Shown here in pieces: positions 61,865 to 64,000 of a stretch of DNA of 64,000 bases. The notes beneath the pieces were generated by a model. It ran no database searches, was not told the origin of the DNA, and saw nothing but the letters and a program-made list of their open reading frames with translations. Where the stretch lies: NCBI RefSeq assembly GCF_004349065.1, contig NZ_SMKZ01000003.1:186001-250000 (forward strand). Reading direction: 5' to 3'. Both the position numbers and the translations under genes were made by a program. Origin of the DNA: Jiangella asiatica. Its GTDB lineage: Bacteria > Actinomycetota > Actinomycetes > Jiangellales > Jiangellaceae. The stretch's first letter is position 1. Each line of letters begins with the position of its first letter.

Positions 61865-63144
61865 GCGAGGGCTCCCCACTCGGCGTCGACGGCGGCCATG
61901 GCCCGCACCAGGACGTCGGTTCCCCGCGCGATGTCGGCGAAGCTCGTGGTCTCCTCCGGCACGTGGCTGAGGCCGCCCACGCTGGGCACGAAGATCATGC
62001 CCGTGCGCGTGATCCGGCTGATCTGCTGCGAGTCGTGGCTGGCCCCGCTGGAGAGCAGGCGGTACGGGAGGTCGAGGTCCCGGGCGGCGCGCACGATCGT
62101 GTCGACGAGGTCGACCGGCAGGATCACCGGGGACGTGTCGCCGATGATCGTCGTGTCGATCCCCACCCCGCGTTCGGCGCAGATCTGCCGGAACCGGTCG
62201 TCGAGCAAGTGCGCGGTGCGGCGCTGGCGAGCGCTGTCGAAGTCCCGGACGTCGATGGTGAAGGCCACGCGGCCCGGAATCGTGGTGATGGAGCCGGGGT
62301 GCACGTCGAGCCGGCCGACGGTCACGCGGGTGCCGTGATGGGTGGCGTCGGTGGCGACCCGTTCGCACAGCAGGACGCACTCCGCCGCGGCCACCAGCGC
62401 GTCCTGGCGCTGGTGCATCGGCGTACCGCCGGTGTGCGAGGCCACTCCGTCCAGCCGGACGAGCAGCCGGGTGCTCCCGGAGATCGCGTCGACCACTCCG
62501 ATGACGGTGTCGGACGCCTCCAGGACCGTGCCCTGCTCGATGTGCAGCTCGATGAAGGCGAGCCACTCCTCGCTGTTCCACCGCGACTCCGCGATGCGGC
62601 CGGGTTCCAGGCCGACCGCGCGCATCGCCTCCGTCATCGTCACACCGTGCGCGTCGGCGAGCGCGTCCAGCTGCGGTGGTGAGACGATCCCGGCGGCGGC
62701 CCTGCTGCCGTTGCACGCCTGGCCGAACCGGGCCCCTTCCTCCGCGGCGAACGCGACGAAGCGCCAGGTCGCGCGCGGACGCCACCCGCTCGACACGACG
62801 GCACGGGCAGCCTCGATGGCCGCGCACACCCCGGCGATCCCGTCGAAACGGCCGGCCTGGGGCACCGAGTCCAGATGCGACCCGGTGCCGATGGCGGGCG
62901 CGCCCTCGACGCGGCCCGGTAGCTCGGCGACGGTGTTGCCCGCGGTGTCCGTCCAGACCGTGAGCCCGAGCGCGGACAGCTCACGGGCGAAGACGGCGTG
63001 CGCCTCGCGTTCCAGCGCGGAGTAGCCGAGCCTGGTGACGCCGGTGCCGGGCTCGGACAGCGCGGCGAACTCGTCGATCAGCTTCTCGATGTGACCGGCC
63101 CCGATCGGCCGCGCTGCCTCGGACGTGGCCCGAGTGCCCGTCAC
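61861..63144 (-). CDS. M20-family N-carbamoyl amino acid / allantoate-type amidohydrolase
   Basis: 427 residues: GSHLDSVPQAGRFDG with metal His and Asp, AAEEGARFG with the catalytic and metal glutamates, ELHIEQG, SHTGGTPM for dimer contact, and a late SHVPEE-type histidine. This is the HyuC/AtzF-like group that removes carbamoyl or ureido groups (N-carbamoyl-L-amino acids, allantoate, ureidosuccinate). GTG 63144 overlaps the upstream gene by four bases. Combined with a dihydroorotase it could convert N-carbamoyl-aspartate to aspartate, CO2 and ammonia. Confidence 0.88.
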   Translation of the reverse strand: MTGTRATSEAARPIGAGHIEKLIDEFAALSEPGTGVTRLGYSALEREAHAVFARELSALGLTVWTDTAGNTVAELPGRVEGAPAIGTGSHLDSVPQAGRFDGIAGVCAAIEAARAVVSSGWRPRATWRFVAFAAEEGARFGQACNGSRAAAGIVSPPQLDALADAHGVTMTEAMRAVGLEPGRIAESRWNSEEWLAFIELHIEQGTVLEASDTVIGVVDAISGSTRLLVRLDGVASHTGGTPMHQRQDALVAAAECVLLCERVATDATHHGTRVTVGRLDVHPGSITTIPGRVAFTIDVRDFDSARQRRTAHLLDDRFRQICAERGVGIDTTIIGDTSPVILPVDLVDTIVRAARDLDLPYRLLSSGASHDSQQISRITRTGMIFVPSVGGLSHVPEETTSFADIARGTDVLVRAMAAVDAEWGALA

Positions 63145-63572
63145 AGGTCCTCCAGGACGATCGACGGCAGCCCCGACCGGCTCGCGGGACCACCCCTCAG
63201 CACCGACAGGGCGATGACCGGGTGGAGCCCTTCGGTCTGGACCAGCCCTTCGAGCGGGTCCAGCAGGCGGCTCTCGCTCCAGCGCGTCGCGACCAGCGCG
63301 ACCCGGGTGCCGGGCGGCAGGTTCGCGTCGAGGGACAGCAGGCCCAGGCTCTCGTGGGCGCGGAGCACGCGCACCCGGAGCTCGGCGGCGAGCACCTGCG
63401 CGAACACCGCGTCGTCGTCACCGCTCCAGCACACCACCGCCGCGACGGCGTGATCGCTCACCGTCTGCGCGGCCGCGGCCCCGAGGCGCTGGACCGCCAC
63501 CGGTTCGACGCTGGTGTCGAACTCGCCGTCGGCGCTGAGTCCCGCCCGGATGTCGTCGCGGACACTGCTCAC
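63141..63572 (-). CDS. Phosphoribosyltransferase-like protein, PRPP motif degenerate
   Basis: 143 residues, not confidently assigned. The order of strands resembles type I phosphoribosyltransferases. VAAVVCWSGDDDAVFAQVLAAELRVRVLRA corresponds to the first Rossmann part. VALVATRWSESRLLDPLEGLVQTEGLHPVIALSVL aligns with the strand, PRPP loop and helix that normally read VDDVxTTG. The two acidic residues and the threonines are gone, so transferase activity is unlikely. GTG 63572 follows GGAGG by seven bases and overlaps the upstream gene (GTGA). It may bind a pyrimidine or nucleotide as sensor or partner (inference). Confidence 0.5.
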   Translation of the reverse strand: MSSVRDDIRAGLSADGEFDTSVEPVAVQRLGAAAAQTVSDHAVAAVVCWSGDDDAVFAQVLAAELRVRVLRAHESLGLLSLDANLPPGTRVALVATRWSESRLLDPLEGLVQTEGLHPVIALSVLRGGPASRSGLPSIVLEDL

Positions 63573-64000
63573 GTTGATCCCTCCCTGATCGAGCCGCCGG
63601 CATCGACGACGAACAGCGCGCCGGTCGCGTCGGACCCGCCGAACACGCTTTGGTGGTGCACGGCGGTCAGGCCGTGCGCATCGCACCACGCCCGGAGCCC
63701 GGCGAGGCTGTCGTGGTGGACGGCGACGAGGCTGGCGTCCTCGCCCGCGTGCACCTCGCCGAAGGTGAGCCCCGTGGCGTCGCCGGACAGCGCGGCGAAG
63801 GGGAGCCCAGCCGCGAGGGACAGGCCGGTGCCAAGTGCCTCCGCGCCATCGCCGGCGACGACGACCCGGGTCGCGCGCGCGGGGACGCCCTCCGCGAGCA
63901 GCAGCGCGATCCGGCGCATGACCGCCGGGCGGCTCATCCAGCGCCCGGCGGCGTCCCGCCCGCCCGCGCCGAGCGCGGCCAGGTCCTGCGCCAGCTCGAG
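63569..64000 (-). CDS. Phosphoribosyltransferase-like protein, 5' end outside the window
   Basis: The frame is open from the window edge and 143 residues are visible. RIALLLAEGVPARATRVVVAGDGAEALGTGLSLAAGLPFAAL resembles the orotate phosphoribosyltransferase segment around the first strand and glycine-rich loop. A later AVHHDSLAGLRAWCDAHGL... FVVDAGG segment may be the PRPP-site region but lacks D-D-x-x-T-T-G. First visible gene of the unit with the second such protein, M20 hydrolase and dihydroorotase. ATG 63937 is an internal possible start, but upstream codons remain open and helical in character. Confidence 0.45.
   Translation of the reverse strand, partial: LELAQDLAALGAGGRDAAGRWMSRPAVMRRIALLLAEGVPARATRVVVAGDGAEALGTGLSLAAGLPFAALSGDATGLTFGEVHAGEDASLVAVHHDSLAGLRAWCDAHGLTAVHHQSVFGGSDATGALFVVDAGGSIREGST

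Noticed and set aside
60602-62827. 741-codon frame extending the dihydroorotase
   Set aside because: The dihydroorotase starts at ATG 61864 with a four-base overlap; codons before it are an antiphase reading of the M20 gene.
1-64000. tRNA, rRNA, CRISPR arrays, transposases and riboswitches
   Set aside because: I looked for T-loop-like sequences, regular repeats, DDE/HUH proteins and long conserved leader folds and found none that held up.

Overview
The window is high-G+C bacterial DNA with GTG/TTG starts, AGGAGG-type ribosome sites and many 4-bp start/stop overlaps. The family content (HelR-like RNA polymerase ATPase, actinobacterial PolA-like polymerase, Tat and lipoprotein binding proteins, CUT1 operons without their own ATPase) points to a soil-type actinomycete. 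The genus cannot be read from the sequence. No rRNA, tRNA, CRISPR array or insertion sequence was seen. Most of the window is a catabolic region with five different ABC import systems, each beside its own regulator and hydrolases.

Layout. 1-138: 3' end of a fumarylacetoacetate-hydrolase-family gene. 346-3099: HelR-like ATPase with an antisense-overlapping hicAB toxin-antitoxin pair and its promoter/operator. 3135-11310: ROK regulator, CUT1 sugar importer with a DUF624 protein, and two flanking sulfatases (likely sulfated glycan use). 11311-13303: short remnant-like region, a DGPF/YCII protein and a berberine-bridge-type flavin oxidase. 13323-19841 (minus): GntR regulator, second CUT1 importer, class-I amidotransferase-type hydrolase and a secreted Ntn-hydrolase-like protein. 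20080-21567: Tat-exported amidohydrolase. 21581-32403 (minus): an 11-kb peptide-type operon in which two M19 dipeptidase paralogues, a metal-site-altered M24 protein, an S33-type hydrolase and a GntR/UTRA regulator accompany a complete PepT transporter. A perfect 12-bp inverted repeat lies over the operon's promoter. 32732-37294: fatty-acid desaturase, GT4 glycosyltransferase and PolA-like polymerase. 37322-49981: XylR/AraC regulator, Gfo/Idh oxidoreductase, LIV-type transporter, sugar epimerase and a 1356-residue secreted ThuA-sugar dehydrogenase-PKD-CBM6/LamG protein, closed by a strong hairpin.

50065-64000: an SsnA/Trz-like amidohydrolase with a NitT/Tau-type importer; a minus-strand unit of UbiD decarboxylase, maleate-isomerase-like protein, SDR and ornithine-cyclodeaminase-like protein; a divergent IclR-UbiX pair; and a minus-strand unit of two phosphoribosyltransferase-like proteins, an M20 N-carbamoyl hydrolase and a PyrC-type dihydroorotase. 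The last unit has what a ureide or orotate catabolic route would need (ring opening of a dihydro-pyrimidine, then removal of the carbamoyl group). The neighbouring UbiD/UbiX and maleate-isomerase-like enzymes suggest an uncharacterised carboxylated substrate. This is the best candidate for an undescribed pathway here.
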